From: Aricia agestis
Lineage: Eukaryota > Arthropoda > Insecta > Lepidoptera > Lycaenidae
Reading direction: 5' to 3'
DNA: 64,000 nt
NCBI RefSeq assembly: GCF_905147365.1
Contig: NC_056417.1
Coordinates: 11,802,501-11,866,500 of the forward strand
This document shows positions 30,040 through 40,036 of this stretch, piece after piece. Each line of letters begins with the position of its first letter. The first letter of the stretch is position 1. Both the position numbers and the translations under genes were made by a program. The notes under the pieces are model-generated. The model ran no database searches. It worked only from the letters and a program-made list of their open reading frames with translations, and was not told the origin of the DNA.

Positions 30040-30650
30040 GAAAGGATACAAATTCGAAGTGTCTGTGACATTGCAGCGTACTTATAGAAAATGCAAAGGG
30101 AGTAAGTGACAAAATGGTTTTTGTTGCGTAATTTATAAACCATAAATACATTTCATATAAGCTATGGGAAAATTGAAGTGTATGCTTAAACCAATCTATG
30201 TAAACATGTTGGATGCTTAAATCGCTCATCTGTTGGCAAAATAGGAATCCCTTTTTTACAGAGGTATTTTTAATTGATTATTCTGTGTTATAAAAGTTGA
30301 CCAATCGTATATCTATAAATACTATAATGTATACCTATAAATAAATAATCGTATCGTAAATCGTAACGTATATCTATAAATAAATAATCGTATAAATACT
30401 ATGGGTAATTCAAAGACAAAGACATGATGAATACTGACAATGAACTGCTTAAGCCCCAATTTCACCAACGTCTGTTAGTGTTAACAGCTTGTTAAAATGT
30501 AATCTCTTTCATTCATATGAAAATCGAAAGAGGTAACGTCATACTAATTCCGGCGTTAACTTTAACAGTCGTTGGTGAAATTGGGGCTTAGTCATTGCTG
30601 AGAAAAATCGATAACGCTACCAGCCAAATCATCAAGGCGTCGTCTTAATT
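30040..30650. repeat. Repeat P, copy 1, with internal MITE
   Basis: 'gtaagtgacaaaatgg', 'ggtaattcaaagacaaagac', 'catgatgaatactgacaa' and 'gagaaaaatcgata' match 47775-48175 in the same orientation. A local duplication of 'tatctataaataaataatcg' (30305-30395) and the MITE at 30452 are unique to this copy. Confidence 0.78.
30452..30588. mobile_element. Hairpin MITE, copy 2, with visible empty site
   Basis: Termini AGCCCCAATTTCACCAACG and CGTTGGTGAAATTGGGGCT; TA on each side. In the paralogue at about 48100 the sequence passes from 'gacaatta...tagc' to 'tttagtcattg' without the element. 137 bp, non-coding. Confidence 0.85.
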
Positions 30651-31119
30651 TTAATTTGTATGCGGACCCTAGTAAGATCAATGCTAACTTTCATTAAGGT
30701 CTTCAATTATGAAATCACTGATTGATTGAATGGCGTCAAATATTTTTTTTGTCAGAAACCAGAGTGCATAGTAATAGGGACTTATCAGACAGAGAGTGTT
30801 CACGCGGTCAAGCGTTGAAGCGGTCAGTTTTGCGTTCTTTGTGTAGTATTACGTTACATACTCAGTACTCCTACGGGAGGCGTTCACCGCGTTGACAGAA
30901 TTGCTCCTGTGTATCTGACCGCTCGAGTGTAGAATGCGAACGCAGAACGCTTGAACGCGTGACCGCTCTATGTCTAAAGGTCCCAGATAGGTCCCAGATA
31001 GGTCCCAAAATGAATTCCCTAGTTTAAGTAGCGAGGTTAGATATCAAAAATGTATGGATTTGACATAAAACATCGTAAACACGAAGACACCTTTTTTCCA
31101 TGGGGAAATGCTTTACTTC
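30651..31119. other. No recognised gene; unassigned
   Basis: Contains a weak inverted pair 'cacgcggtcaagcgttgaa' / 'cgcttgaacgcgtgacc' (about 30811 and 30948), possibly the ends of a degraded foldback element, and a direct repeat 'ggtcccagata'. Confidence 0.4.
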
Positions 31120-31458
31120 CGTGGGAGAGCCATGCTTCGGCACGAATGGGCCGGCTCGACCGGAGAAATACCACGTTCTCACAGAAAACCGGCGTGAAAC
31201 AGCGCCTGCGCTGTGTTTCGCCGAGTGAGTGAGTTTACCGGAGGCCCAATCCACTACCCTATTCCCTTCCCTACCCTCTCCTATTCCCTTCCCTTCCCTT
31301 CCATCCCTACCCTCCTTTATTACCCTATTCCCTCTAAAAGGCCGGCAACGCACCTGCAGCTCTTCTGATGCTGCGAGTGTCCATGGGCGACGGAAGTTGC
31401 TTTCCATCAGGTGACCCGTTTGCTCGTTTGCCCACCTATTTCATAAAAAAAAAAAAAA
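31120..31458 (+). mobile_element. SINE-A copy 5
   Basis: Complete, with shortened 'cagcgcctgcgctgtg' in the head and a 16-base A-run. The C of the head's usual ACGT start is preceded by C instead of A. Confidence 0.9.
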
Positions 31459-31748
31459 CATCCCCGGCGGATTGGGGACATCAGCCGTGGTATGTGGGAC
31501 TCTTCGAGGAACTACCCACTAAAACCCCATGGTGCTTCACTCCCCGCTTAGGCAGAGTTACGGGCATGATCAACCCACCGCAACTTTACCAACGGTTGTC
31601 TGTGCCAGACCCATCAAATCACGCAGGCTTTTTAGGTCGCCCCGCGAAAGCACGAAGACACCTAGCAATATAATATGTCGAACAGTGGTCGAATCTCAAA
31701 AATGTATGACATCTTTGCTATCAACGATGTCATACATTTGTGACGTGG
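31459..31748. other. GC-rich non-repeat insert between two SINE-A copies
   Basis: 31462-31660 is GC-rich and open in one frame ('GLFEELPTKTPWCFTPRL...'), unlike the AT-rich surroundings, and might be the coding remnant of another element. I do not recognise it. A 13-bp perfect hairpin, aatgtatgacatc/gatgtcatacatt, lies at 31701-31738. Confidence 0.5.
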
Positions 31749-32067
31749 ACGTGGGAGAGCCATGCTTCGGCACGAGTGGGCCGGCTCGACCGGAAAAATA
31801 CAACGTTCTCACAGAAACAGCGCTTGCGCTTTGTTTCGCCGAGTGAGTGCAGAGTTTACCGGAGGCCCAATCCCCTACCCTATTCCCTTCCTTATCCTCC
31901 CCTACTCCCTTCCCTTGCCATATTCTCCCCTATTACCCTATTCCCTCTTAAAAGGCCGGCAACGCACCTGCAACTCTTCCGATGCTACGAGTGTCCATGG
32001 GCGACGGAAGTTACTTTCCATCAGGTGACCCGTTTGCTCGTTTGCCCCCTTATTTCATAAAAAAAAA
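31749..32067 (+). mobile_element. SINE-A copy 6
   Basis: Complete but shortened after 'ctcacagaaacagcgcttgc'. The tail shows 'gatgctacgagtgtccatgg'. Same orientation as copy 5, 290 bp downstream of it. Confidence 0.9.
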
Positions 32068-32111
32068 CAAAATTATCATTTTGACTAAGCACTCAGGAAC
32101 TATACAGACGA

Positions 32112-32263
32112 CTAAGAGTCTTTCACTACTTAGTACTTATTGATAAGTGCCGGATAAGCTATCCACAATTTATCTGACGGACACTCTATATTATTCTATC
32201 TACCAGATTAGTTGTGGATTACCTATCCGGCACTGATCATTAAGTGGTGAAACAGGCCCAAAA
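32112..32263. mobile_element. Foldback MITE (about 150 bp)
   Basis: Outer arms 'tttcactacttagta' and 'attaagtggtgaaa', inner arms 'aagtgccggataagctatcc' and 'ggattacctatccggcactg' are inverted; the whole element forms one long stem with mismatches. No coding. Confidence 0.78.
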
Positions 32264-32473
32264 ATATTTTTAATAATTAATATGGCGTGATAGCTGCTAC
32301 GTGGTGTTTTCATTTCTGCCACCACTCACCGCGTTAATACCTGCGATAAATCACAAGCAATATTTTGGCGATACAGCCTGCAATTTACTAGGAGATTACG
32401 TCAAAGATACGCCTAATAGTATAGAGGTATTTTCTGGAAGCTAAATTGTATAACTTATTCTGTTATTATGAAA

Positions 32474-33100
32474 ACTAGCTATTTGACTAAGCTTTACTCG
32501 GTATTCCATAAAACACGAATAACATGACATTATCTAAAAAAACCGGCCAAGTGCGAGTCGGACTCGCGCACCGAGGGTTCCGACAGCTTAAAGGTATTAT
32601 AGACCTGAGTATTTGGTATGAATTTCAATTTAATACCTCTACGCGTTTATGAGGAAATGGGTAGTAAGTTTAAAATTATTAAAAAAAAATATATTATGTG
32701 ATGTAACTAAAAATGTATGGTTTTCGTAATTTTTCCTTTATCTATGCTATAAGACGTTGCTTCGTACCAAATTTCAAGATTCTGAGTTCACGGGAAGCAC
32801 CCTGTAGGTTTTGATTCCCTTGCAAGTGTCGAAAATTTGCGGCATAAACGGCTGTATCTTTTGATTGCGTTGGCTTAGAAGTTTGATTTTTTCACAGCTT
32901 CAAGGGACAGTAGACCTGAGTAATTGATATAAATTTCAGCTTCATACCTCCACGCGTTCCTGAGAAAAAGGGTCTTGACAGACGGACGGACGGACAGACG
33001 GACAACAAAGTGATCCTATAAGGGTTCCGTTTTTTCCTTTTGAGGTACGGAACCCTAATGATTCCTAGCTAGATTGATAAAACTGATCGTCTAACCCACT
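32474..33100 (-). mobile_element. Helitron-like fragment interrupted by a D repeat
   Basis: 'ctagctatttgactaagctt' and 'aaaacacgaataacatgaca' at 32474-32540 continue at 33057 as 'tgattcctagctagattgat', as in the uninterrupted relatives at 21875 and 52926. Confidence 0.68.
32549..33056 (-). mobile_element. D-family repeat, divergent long subtype, inserted
   Basis: Begins 'ccggccaagtgcgagtcgga' and ends 'gaggtacggaaccctaa'. The interior is unlike other D copies ('gacctgagtatttggtat' occurs twice as variants), so it defines a subfamily sharing only the ends. Relatives show the uninterrupted target. Confidence 0.78.
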
Positions 33101-33245
33101 GATTGATGGACTGATCATTTTTTTAATATTAAGAGCGGGCTGTCAAATTTTTCTGAGTTTTCTAATAATTAGTATTACGATCCCGGAAGGCGATTGATAT
33201 TAAATGAAATTGAGATTTATTTAATCAGTGTATATTTATCTGATA

Positions 33246-33572
33246 CTAGCTGTTACCCGCGACTTCGTCCGCGTCAACGAAATACATAGGTAAAAAATAA
33301 AAAAGTAAAAATATGTCCGCCTCCTTTTTGGAAGTCGGTTAAAAAGTAGCCTAAGTTACTACTTATTACATCAGCTATCTGCCAATAAAAGTACCATCAA
33401 AATCGGTCCAGCCATTTCGGAGATTAGCCGGAACAAACAGACAGACATACAGACAGACAAAAATTCTAAAAATTGTTATTTTGGTGTCAGTACCGTCTAA
33501 ATATTCATATGCATGTAGTAAAAAACGGTTATTTTAATATTACAAACAGACACTCCAATTTTATTTTATAGA
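33246..33572 (-). mobile_element. Helitron with empty-site proof
   Basis: Plus strand: A-CTAGCTGTTACCCGCGACTT ... tttatttatataGA-type end before T (33571-33573). In the paralogue Q copy 2 the target 'tatctgata/tttt' is continuous, showing insertion between A and T without TSD. Contains 'tttttggaagtcggttaaaa' and (gaca)n. Confidence 0.88.
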
Positions 33573-33737
33573 TTTAGCTAATCGAAAACACGATTCACTT
33601 ATTTTGACTCGATAGTTTTATTTTTCGAAATTATGAATCTTTCTGGGCTTTTTAACAAATATCTGTTACACTGATTGATTTACTATCATTAAATAACTTG
33701 CACTACTACAATCACACACTTTATAAAATAATAGCAA

Positions 33738-34039
33738 TTTTTTTTTTAATGAAATAAGGGGGCAAACGAGCAAACGGGTCACCTGATGGAAAGCAACTTC
33801 CGTCGCCCATGGACACTCGCAGCATCAGAAGAGCTGCATGTGCGTTGCCGGCCTTTTAAGAGGGAATAGGGTAATAGGGGAGGGTAGGGAAGGGAATAGG
33901 ATAGGGAATTGGGCCTCCGGTAAACTCACTCACTCGGCGAAACACAGCGCAAGCGCTGTTACACGCCGGTTTTCTGTGAGAACGTGGTGTTTATCCGGTC
34001 GAGCCGACCCATTCGTGCCGAAGCATGGCTCTCCCACGT
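33738..34039 (-). mobile_element. SINE-A copy 7
   Basis: Complete; T-run at 33738-33747, head at 34039. Inserted in repeat Q; the paralogue reads 'taaaataatggctaaagg' without it. After the head there is an A-run (34040-34050), unusual for the 5' side. Confidence 0.9.
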
Positions 34040-34344
34040 AAAAAAAAAAAGCTAAAGGAAATATTGGTATTATATTTAATTTTTAAGTAAGTAATCATCA
34101 AAAACATTTTTAGGACTTACGACCTTTACTTTCGTGCTATAATGCGGGAACCTTTGTTACGCGATATTGTTCACTATTAGCTGCATTGTAAAGCACTTTT
34201 CCCGGGAGCACGATTCATGGAATCATTGTATCACGATTGGAGGATAGCGGTGTATTTAGGCGGGGCTAGCATTTTGACAGTAAGCTCTTTTTATAATCAC
34301 AGATTGACGGAATACTGATGGCAGACTGATTTGTGTAACAATCT

Positions 34345-34450
34345 TAAAGTACCCCGTACACGGTAATTCAGCATGACCATTCATTTACGTGAATTACATG
34401 CTGCATGATGAACGCTCATTTTTCATCATGCAGCATGATAATTCAGGAGG
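34345..34450. repeat. Foldback repeat with 16-bp perfect stem
   Basis: catgctgcatgatgaa (34398) pairs with ttcatcatgcagcatg (34422). The outer 'acacggtaattcagcatg' resembles 'cagaattaccgtttagcgtg' (inverted) at the end of the tandem region near 39112, suggesting one family. Confidence 0.7.
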
Positions 34451-34673
34451 ATAATTCAAGAGTATAATAATAATGTTATTTACTAAACTAAAAAAAAACA
34501 CGTGGGAGAGCCATGCTTCGGCACGAATGGGCCGGCTCGACCGGAGAAATACCACGTTCTCACAGAAAACCGGCATGAAACAGCGCTTGCGCTGTGTTTC
34601 GCCGAGTGAGTGAGTTTACCGGAGGCCCAATCCCTTACCCTATTCCCTTTCCTTCCCATCCCTACCCCCCCCT

Positions 34674-35779
34674 CAGGGGCGTCTTTCCCATAGGTGCAAC
34701 GTGTGCGGTGCACACGGGCGCCGCGGTCCTAGGGGCACCGAGCACCGCTCGCACTTGGCGCGCGCCCGCGCTGGCCGGCCGCCACGGCCCACGCTTTATT
34801 GACCAACGTAAAAAGAACTCCAGTTTGAAAACATTTTTGGGTAATTTTTTTTTAAAGAAGGCAGGTCTCTGTAGCCCTGACGTCACTGCGACCCATGAGG
34901 ATCTATTGTGACTCCTTCGCACTAGAGTATCATCCCCAACCCAATACTGCTCATAAATTGAACGATATGGTTGGGGTTGGTGCCACGAATTTCCTCTGTG
35001 GACGAGTATTCGTGGCGACCAAGGTGCCTATTCCTGCTCTGTAGTAGAGCAGGGCAGTCGAGGAGAAGGTGAATAGGTGTTTCATCCTCCTCTTCACAGA
35101 ATCTGCAAGTCCTAAACAGAATGGGTATTTGTAGCATAATTTTTGTGTATTATCCGAAGCTCTTCTTATATTTGTAGAATTACAGCAAAGCAAGGCGCGC
35201 CATTAGCGGCTCGGCTTTTGCAATATAAATATTATAATCTTTATTTTTCAACGTGAAATGAACCTTAAATGTGAAAAGCACAGTGTTCTAATTTAGAAAA
35301 CAAACTGTGCCATGCTGGCTCTTCGGATGTAGAGAAGTTAGAGCTCTTCAAATCAAATGAAATCGAATTAATACCGATGTTGTGATGATGTGATGTTTAA
35401 TAAGTATATAACATGAAATTTAAAGTAAAATTGAAGTACTTAAGCGATATAAAATTTATGTTTTGGGGTTAAGCTTGTTAGGGTCAGTCAAGACATCATG
35501 GTCAAAACCGAAAAAAACTTCAATCTACAAACAAATAACAATAGAGTTTGTTATCTATTTATATAAGAGAAATTTGACAGTACCTATACTAACTTGATGT
35601 GCTGTTATAGTTCGTCTGGTGGAACGAAGGAAGCCACCGCTTAGAGTCCTCGCCCTCAAACGGCCGGACAAACTGTACTTTTACTTTGTACCCATTTCAT
35701 TTTGACCGCGCGCGCGCTTCTTAGGGGGCGCTAGGGTAATGTTTGCACACGGGCGCCACATGGGCTAGAGACGGCCCTG
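34674..35779. mobile_element. hAT-like element inside SINE-A, with captured LINE fragment
   Basis: Left end CAGGGGCGTCTTTCCCAT, right end ATGGGCTAGAGACGGCCCTG, loosely inverted, with 'cacacgggcgcc' repeated in subterminal position on both sides. 1.1 kb, GC-rich ends. No clean 8-bp TSD is visible because the target is a C-run. The interior contains LINE-derived coding text (34922-35193) and no transposase that I can see. Confidence 0.65.
34922..35193 (-). pseudogene. C-terminal fragment of a LINE protein with a CCHC knuckle
   Basis: Minus-strand reading gives 'CRFCEEEDETPIHLLLDC' (C-x2-C-x8-H-x4-C, about 35110-35057), then 'PALLQSRNRHLG' and 'IVQFMSSIGLG' before a stop. This zinc knuckle near the C-terminus is typical of R1/I-type non-LTR polymerases, often after an RNase H domain. 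Only the last ~80 codons are present. The clade is inference. Confidence 0.6.
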
Positions 35780-36109
35780 CGGCTCCCCTATTACCCTATT
35801 CGCTCTTAAAAGGCCAGCAACGCACCTGCAGCTCTTCTGATGCTGCGAGTGTCCATGGGCGACGGAAGTTTCTTTCCATCAGGTGACCCGTTTGCTCGTT
35901 TGCCCCCTTATTTCATTAAAAAATTTACAAAAATTTAATTGTTCTCAATAGTTTTTAATTTATATTATAAACTATTAAAAACTAATTATTATAATTTATG
36001 TTATAAACTATTAAAAATAATAATTAAAATTTAGTGCTGGTGTCTGTACACGGGTGGCGGGGCTTTTGTCATAATAAACACACTTGTGTTATTAACAAGT
36101 TAATTAAAA

Positions 36110-36619
36110 CTAGCGACCCGCCCCGGCGTCGCACGGGTAGGTATAAAATATATAGCCACTAAAAAACTGATTAAAATCGATAGCCTATGATCCTTCACGT
36201 GGGCTACTTCTTATCTGTGCCAAATAACATAAAAATTGCCGCAGTAGTTCGCGAGATAAGCCCTTTCAAATTATTTCCTCCGTTTTTTCCGCATTCTTCT
36301 ATTAGTCTTAGCGTGATAAAATATAGCCTATAGACTTCCTCAATAAATGGACTATCTAACACTGAAAGAATTTTTCAAATCGGACCAGTAGTTCCCGAGA
36401 TTAGCGCGTTCAAGTTAGCCCTTTCAAATATTTTTCCACATTTTCATCTATTTCTTCGCTCCTATTAGTCTTAGCGTGATAAAATATAGCCTATTGCCTT
36501 CCTCGATAAATGGGCTATCTAACACTGAGAAAATCATCAAAATCCGTTGCGTAGTTTTAAAGATTAAAGGGAACAAAGGGACATGAGGGAAAAAAAGCGA
36601 CTTTGTTTTATAATAAGTA
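36110..36619 (-). mobile_element. Helitron-like element, ~510 bp
   Basis: Plus strand starts CTAGCGACCCGCCCCGGCGT, the complement of the ends at 20056 and 43867. The interior has two tandem-like blocks with 'tcttagcgtgataaaatata' (36307, 36471). The 5' end near 36615 is not a typical TC end. Confidence 0.7.
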
Positions 36620-36830
36620 CTAGCTGTCCCGGCAAATGTTGTTTTGCCTGTTTACCCAGTTTTCCTGCTTTTCTCTTGAAGTTTTTCTGATTTTTTTTTT
36701 GTTTTATAAACCTCACGGAGCCCGAGACCTTTCCAACGAATGCAAAATCGTGGAAATCGGTTCGTGCGTTCTGGAGTTATAGCGTCAGGAAGGAAACCCC
36801 GACTTATTTTTATATATTAGCTGTGATATT
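36620..36830 (-). mobile_element. Helitron-like element directly abutting the previous one
   Basis: Starts CTAGCTGTCCCGGCAAATGT; contains 'ggaaatcggttcgtgcgttc' and 'ggagttatagcgtcaggaag'; ends near 'tttatatatta'. Two CTAG ends in the same direction, 510 bp apart, suggest tandem insertion. Confidence 0.6.
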
Positions 36831-37244
36831 AGATAGATACAGATATGTATTGAAAGAAGTTACATATCAAAACACTATATTGAACAATAAAACTAAAACG
36901 TAAATTAATAAACTTAAAAATTAAATAAAAGAAATGCGAAAACAAGTTACCGCGTGGAGCTCGGAAAATTATCTCCTTCTCTATTCTATTATTAAATTTC
37001 GAAATTCAGAACAGAAGAAAAAAAACACATACCTACCTATTATATCCGATAAGTATATATTTTTTTAATTTATGTTTAGGCACAGAATATATATTAGTAG
37101 TACCAAGTATAGGTTAAACATTTTAAGAAACATTTCAGTCTAAACTCTAAACTGCCAAAAATTAAAAAAAAAATTAGCTCGAATAAATGTATAATTTCAC
37201 TAAAATATTTCACACACCATAATAACGGAAAATAAACAAAAAAA
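36831..37244. other. No gene; small dispersed repeat
   Basis: 'cacagaatatatattagtag' near 37081 recurs at 22913. Otherwise AT-rich spacer. Confidence 0.35.
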
Positions 37245-38167
37245 ACTTGAGAGGTGTCAAAGGACACCCGGGCTTAGATAGGTATTATTTCTTATGTAAG
37301 TAATAAAAACCTGTATAGGGGAACTGAAGGCAAAATTGTATATTTAAGGCAAAACTCGTCTTACATCAACAAATATAGCTTTACTCTGTGACTTTACTAT
37401 TAAATTTTTTATAGAATATCTTTATTATTAATCACTCTACAATTCCTATTAATCACACAGGCCATTTTGCCTGCGTGTGAAGGTAAAATGGACCACGGTA
37501 AAGGGCAAAATGGTCCCAATGCATATGTCATTTGGGGAATACCTTTTACAAATAAATGTTGTGTACAACTAAACTACAATGTGCCTAGAGGAGACAAATC
37601 ATGCACTGCACCCGTCTTTTTTGTTTTTAGGTTTTCATGAATAAATGTCACATTTTGAAGTTAACCGTTTTACCCCTTTCATTCTTTAAATACTATATTA
37701 AAGTTAAAATCATGCAGAACACTGTGTCATATCATTAAATAGAAAATATTAATTACAACAAAAGTGCGGACTGGTCAAAAATTGTGTTTTTTACATCAAA
37801 ATGTGAAAAAAATATTTAACCGCAATAAAAATCCGCTGTTCCGTATGACAGTTTCGCCGGCAATGACCGAGAACGGGAAGGGCCCGAGTAATTAGTAGCG
37901 TTACCTAGCAAATAGATGGCCCTAGTAGGTTTCAAGTAATTTGACCGTTCCGTTTTGCCTGCATGGTCCGTTTTGCATGCAGTTCTCCTACACTCAAAAA
38001 TAGACGTCGCTTCACCGCACTGTTCAATGCCAGAGAGGGGGAGAGAAACAAGCACTACCGCACGGCTTACAACTATTTAGCATTTTTGCTATAGTTTTTA
38101 AAGTAACTAGTATAACATGTAAACTGGACCTTCGTTCCATCCGGGTGTCCCTTGACACCTCTCAAGT
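37245..38167. mobile_element. Inverted-repeat element H (about 920 bp)
   Basis: Termini AACTTGAGAGGTGTCAAAGG and CCTTGACACCTCTCAAGTT match over about 28 bp through 'acacccgg'. Flanks are A/T runs, so a TSD cannot be told. The interior repeats the theme 'gcaaaatgg/gcaaaat' but has no credible transposase. A one-ended relative is at 47258-47575. Confidence 0.75.
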
Positions 38168-38235
38168 TTTTTTATGATGATAATCTTATTCATTGCACCT
38201 TGAATAAATTATTGTACAAATATTTCCGGTTTCCC

Positions 38236-38570
38236 ACACCGGTTTCGGTGACGGTGGCCGGTTTCATTGAGACCATCCCACAGGAGTAATTTTATAGTGC
38301 TCAAATGTGTGCACAGTACACAAGAGTAGGTATACTCTCTATTCCTTTTACTCTCCTAGCCCAGTGGGCCGAAAGAACGACACGACTGGCGAAAGATCAG
38401 GCGCAGGGCCGACTTTTTACATGCCCATCCGACGCATGGATCATTACTTGTCAGACAATTAGGTGATCAGCCTGCATTGTCCTAACCAATCTTGGAAATA
38501 AAATATTGTTTCCAACGCGAGAATCAAACCCACGACCACGCTAAACCACTGGACCACGGATATCACGATA
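38236..38570 (-). mobile_element. SINE-C copy 2, long form
   Basis: On the minus strand: 'gtggtccagtggtttagcgt' (A box), 'gtgggtttgattctcgc' (B box), 'gcgtcggatgggcatgtaaa', 'cgccagtcgtgtcg', 'gaaaccggccaccgtcaccg'. About 335 bp; provides the body missing from copy 1. tRNA-derived by box spacing. Confidence 0.8.
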
Positions 38571-38868
38571 CGTTCTTGTAAATACTTACCGACGTTTTTT
38601 GTATAAATTAAATTGAAAAAGTTATTTCATCATCATCATCATCATATCAGCCTATATTCGTCCAAAAGTTATTTATTAGCAATAAAATATTATATTATGG
38701 CAAAATATATTATTTGATTTATTAATTTTGCGCACATTAACAGTTTGTATGCCCTGTTCAAAGAAACGCATATTTTTTTTAAGTGTTCGGGAGCACCACC
38801 CTGGAACTGAGTTGTCCCATGGGCATGCCGATGACATGCCGATCGCGCGATCCGCTGCATTATTGCAT

Positions 38869-39112
38869 GACGAAAAATTAAATCACTTGTAAATCAATGT
38901 ACAGCACGTAGTTTGCATGTCATTCGCGTCATTCACTACAATAAACGATCATGCGTGAATTACAGCACGTCACTCATGTCGTGCTGAAAAATTAAAGAAG
39001 TTGTCATTCAATGTACAGCACGTTGTACAGCACGTAGTTTGCATGTAATTCGCATCATTCACTGCAATACACGATAATTCGTGCATTACAGCACGTAATG
39101 CATGTAATGCAG
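38869..39112 (+). repeat. Two-unit tandem repeat (~113-125 bp) rich in CAGCACGT
   Basis: 'gaaaaattaaa', 'caatgtacagcacg', 'tagtttgcatgt' and 'gcatcattcact'-like blocks occur twice in order, with 'attacagcacgt' in each. The second unit has a 13-bp internal duplication 'ttgtacagcacg'. Possibly the body of a MITE whose end is at 39112-39130. Confidence 0.78.
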
Positions 39113-39130
39113 AATTACCGTTTAGCGTGC

Positions 39131-39803
39131 GCATAAGGGGTCGTATGTATGAAAACTTTCAACTTTTATAAAATGACTAAAGTCTGGCTCTAAGTATATA
39201 ATACGCCTTAGAATTATAATTTTCTACCGCCATCTGATGATCTCTCCTCGTTGGATTGTTCATCCCACCACTCACTGCGTGTGATTAATTAACTGAGCAC
39301 ACACTTCGGCATAATATCGATTACTCTAGCGTAGATGGTTTTAATGAAATCAGCTACCGACACCTAAATCGGTGATGCCGCTTTTATTATAATCACAAGT
39401 AAGCAACATTGTATCCAATGCTATTTTTACGTAAAAGGCCCATGGGCTTTTCTGACATAATATTATTGTTTACGTAGCTAAGCTCTGATATAACAGGGGA
39501 CAAAATAAATGAATATATTTTCCGTAATATTAGTGTGTCGGGACTGTGAACACCGGGACACGACGCGGCACTGCGTTTATTAGATTGCATCTCAAAATGG
39601 AACTTAATGCTACTGGAGTAAACGGGTAATCCAGTGCCGCGCTGGATTCAATTACTGGATTGGAATAATAAACCCGCTACGCATTGCGAAACTCCTCCAA
39701 AACGGATGGACTTAAGTTTTGTGACTTGTGTCATGTTTATCAGGTAGGTCTGAGAAAAGGACAAATAATTTTCTGAATACAAAAATTACAACAAAACAAC
39801 ACA
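39131..39803. other. No recognised feature
   Basis: A 65-codon open frame (39393-39590, minus) lacks domains. No repeats recognised. Confidence 0.35.
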
Positions 39804-40036
39804 AAAATTACTGCGGGGCTAAAATGGACACATTTAGCAATTCCTCTCAATCAATTCAGCAAATGAATTGTCAAAACTGTCAAACTGACGAATGTCAAAT
39901 TATTATTAGTAGGTACGATTATTACGGAAATATTCGTTTATTGCAAGCACTCTGCTTTTTGCGATTAAAAAATATGAATCATATTATGATTCATAATATT
40001 ATGATTCTCCAAAGCGATTATTTTAGACCCGCTGAA
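39804..40036. mobile_element. MITE, family I, second copy
   Basis: Ends CTGCGGGGCTAAAATGG and TTTTAGACCCGCTG; the interior matches 6360-6569 in reverse, including 'tgtcaaactgacgaatgtc' and 'tgattctccaaagcgat'. The 115-codon frame across it is fortuitous. Confidence 0.72.

Larger units (their letters stand above)
33113..34270 (+). repeat. Repeat Q, copy 1, carrying a Helitron and a SINE-A
   Basis: Segments 'gcgggctgtcaaattt', 'gattcactta..cgatagtttt', 'acttgcactactacaatcac', 'catttttaggacttacgacc' and 'gattggaggatagcgg' match 44968-45800 in reverse. Removing the two insertions leaves about 530 bp. No terminal repeat or gene is recognised. Confidence 0.82.
34500..35923 (+). mobile_element. SINE-A copy 8, split by a 1.1-kb hAT-like element
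   Basis: The head and start of the pyrimidine tract (34500-34673) and the tract end plus tail (35780-35923) together make one SINE-A. The break lies within the pyrimidine tract. Confidence 0.88.

Noticed and set aside
31250..31340. Telomeric-type repeat
   Set aside because: The CCCTA-like tract of SINE-A is irregular and bounded by SINE head and tail; the usual insect telomere unit is TTAGG, which is not arrayed here.
31024..31414. Open frames of 60-127 codons running through SINE-A copies
   Set aside because: They arise from the SINE's pyrimidine tract and the inherited LINE ORF2 end, recur in many copies with varied frames, and have no start or domain of their own.
34674..34800. CpG island or promoter of a host gene
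   Set aside because: The GC-rich patch is the terminus of a hAT-like element inside SINE-A, not associated with any gene.
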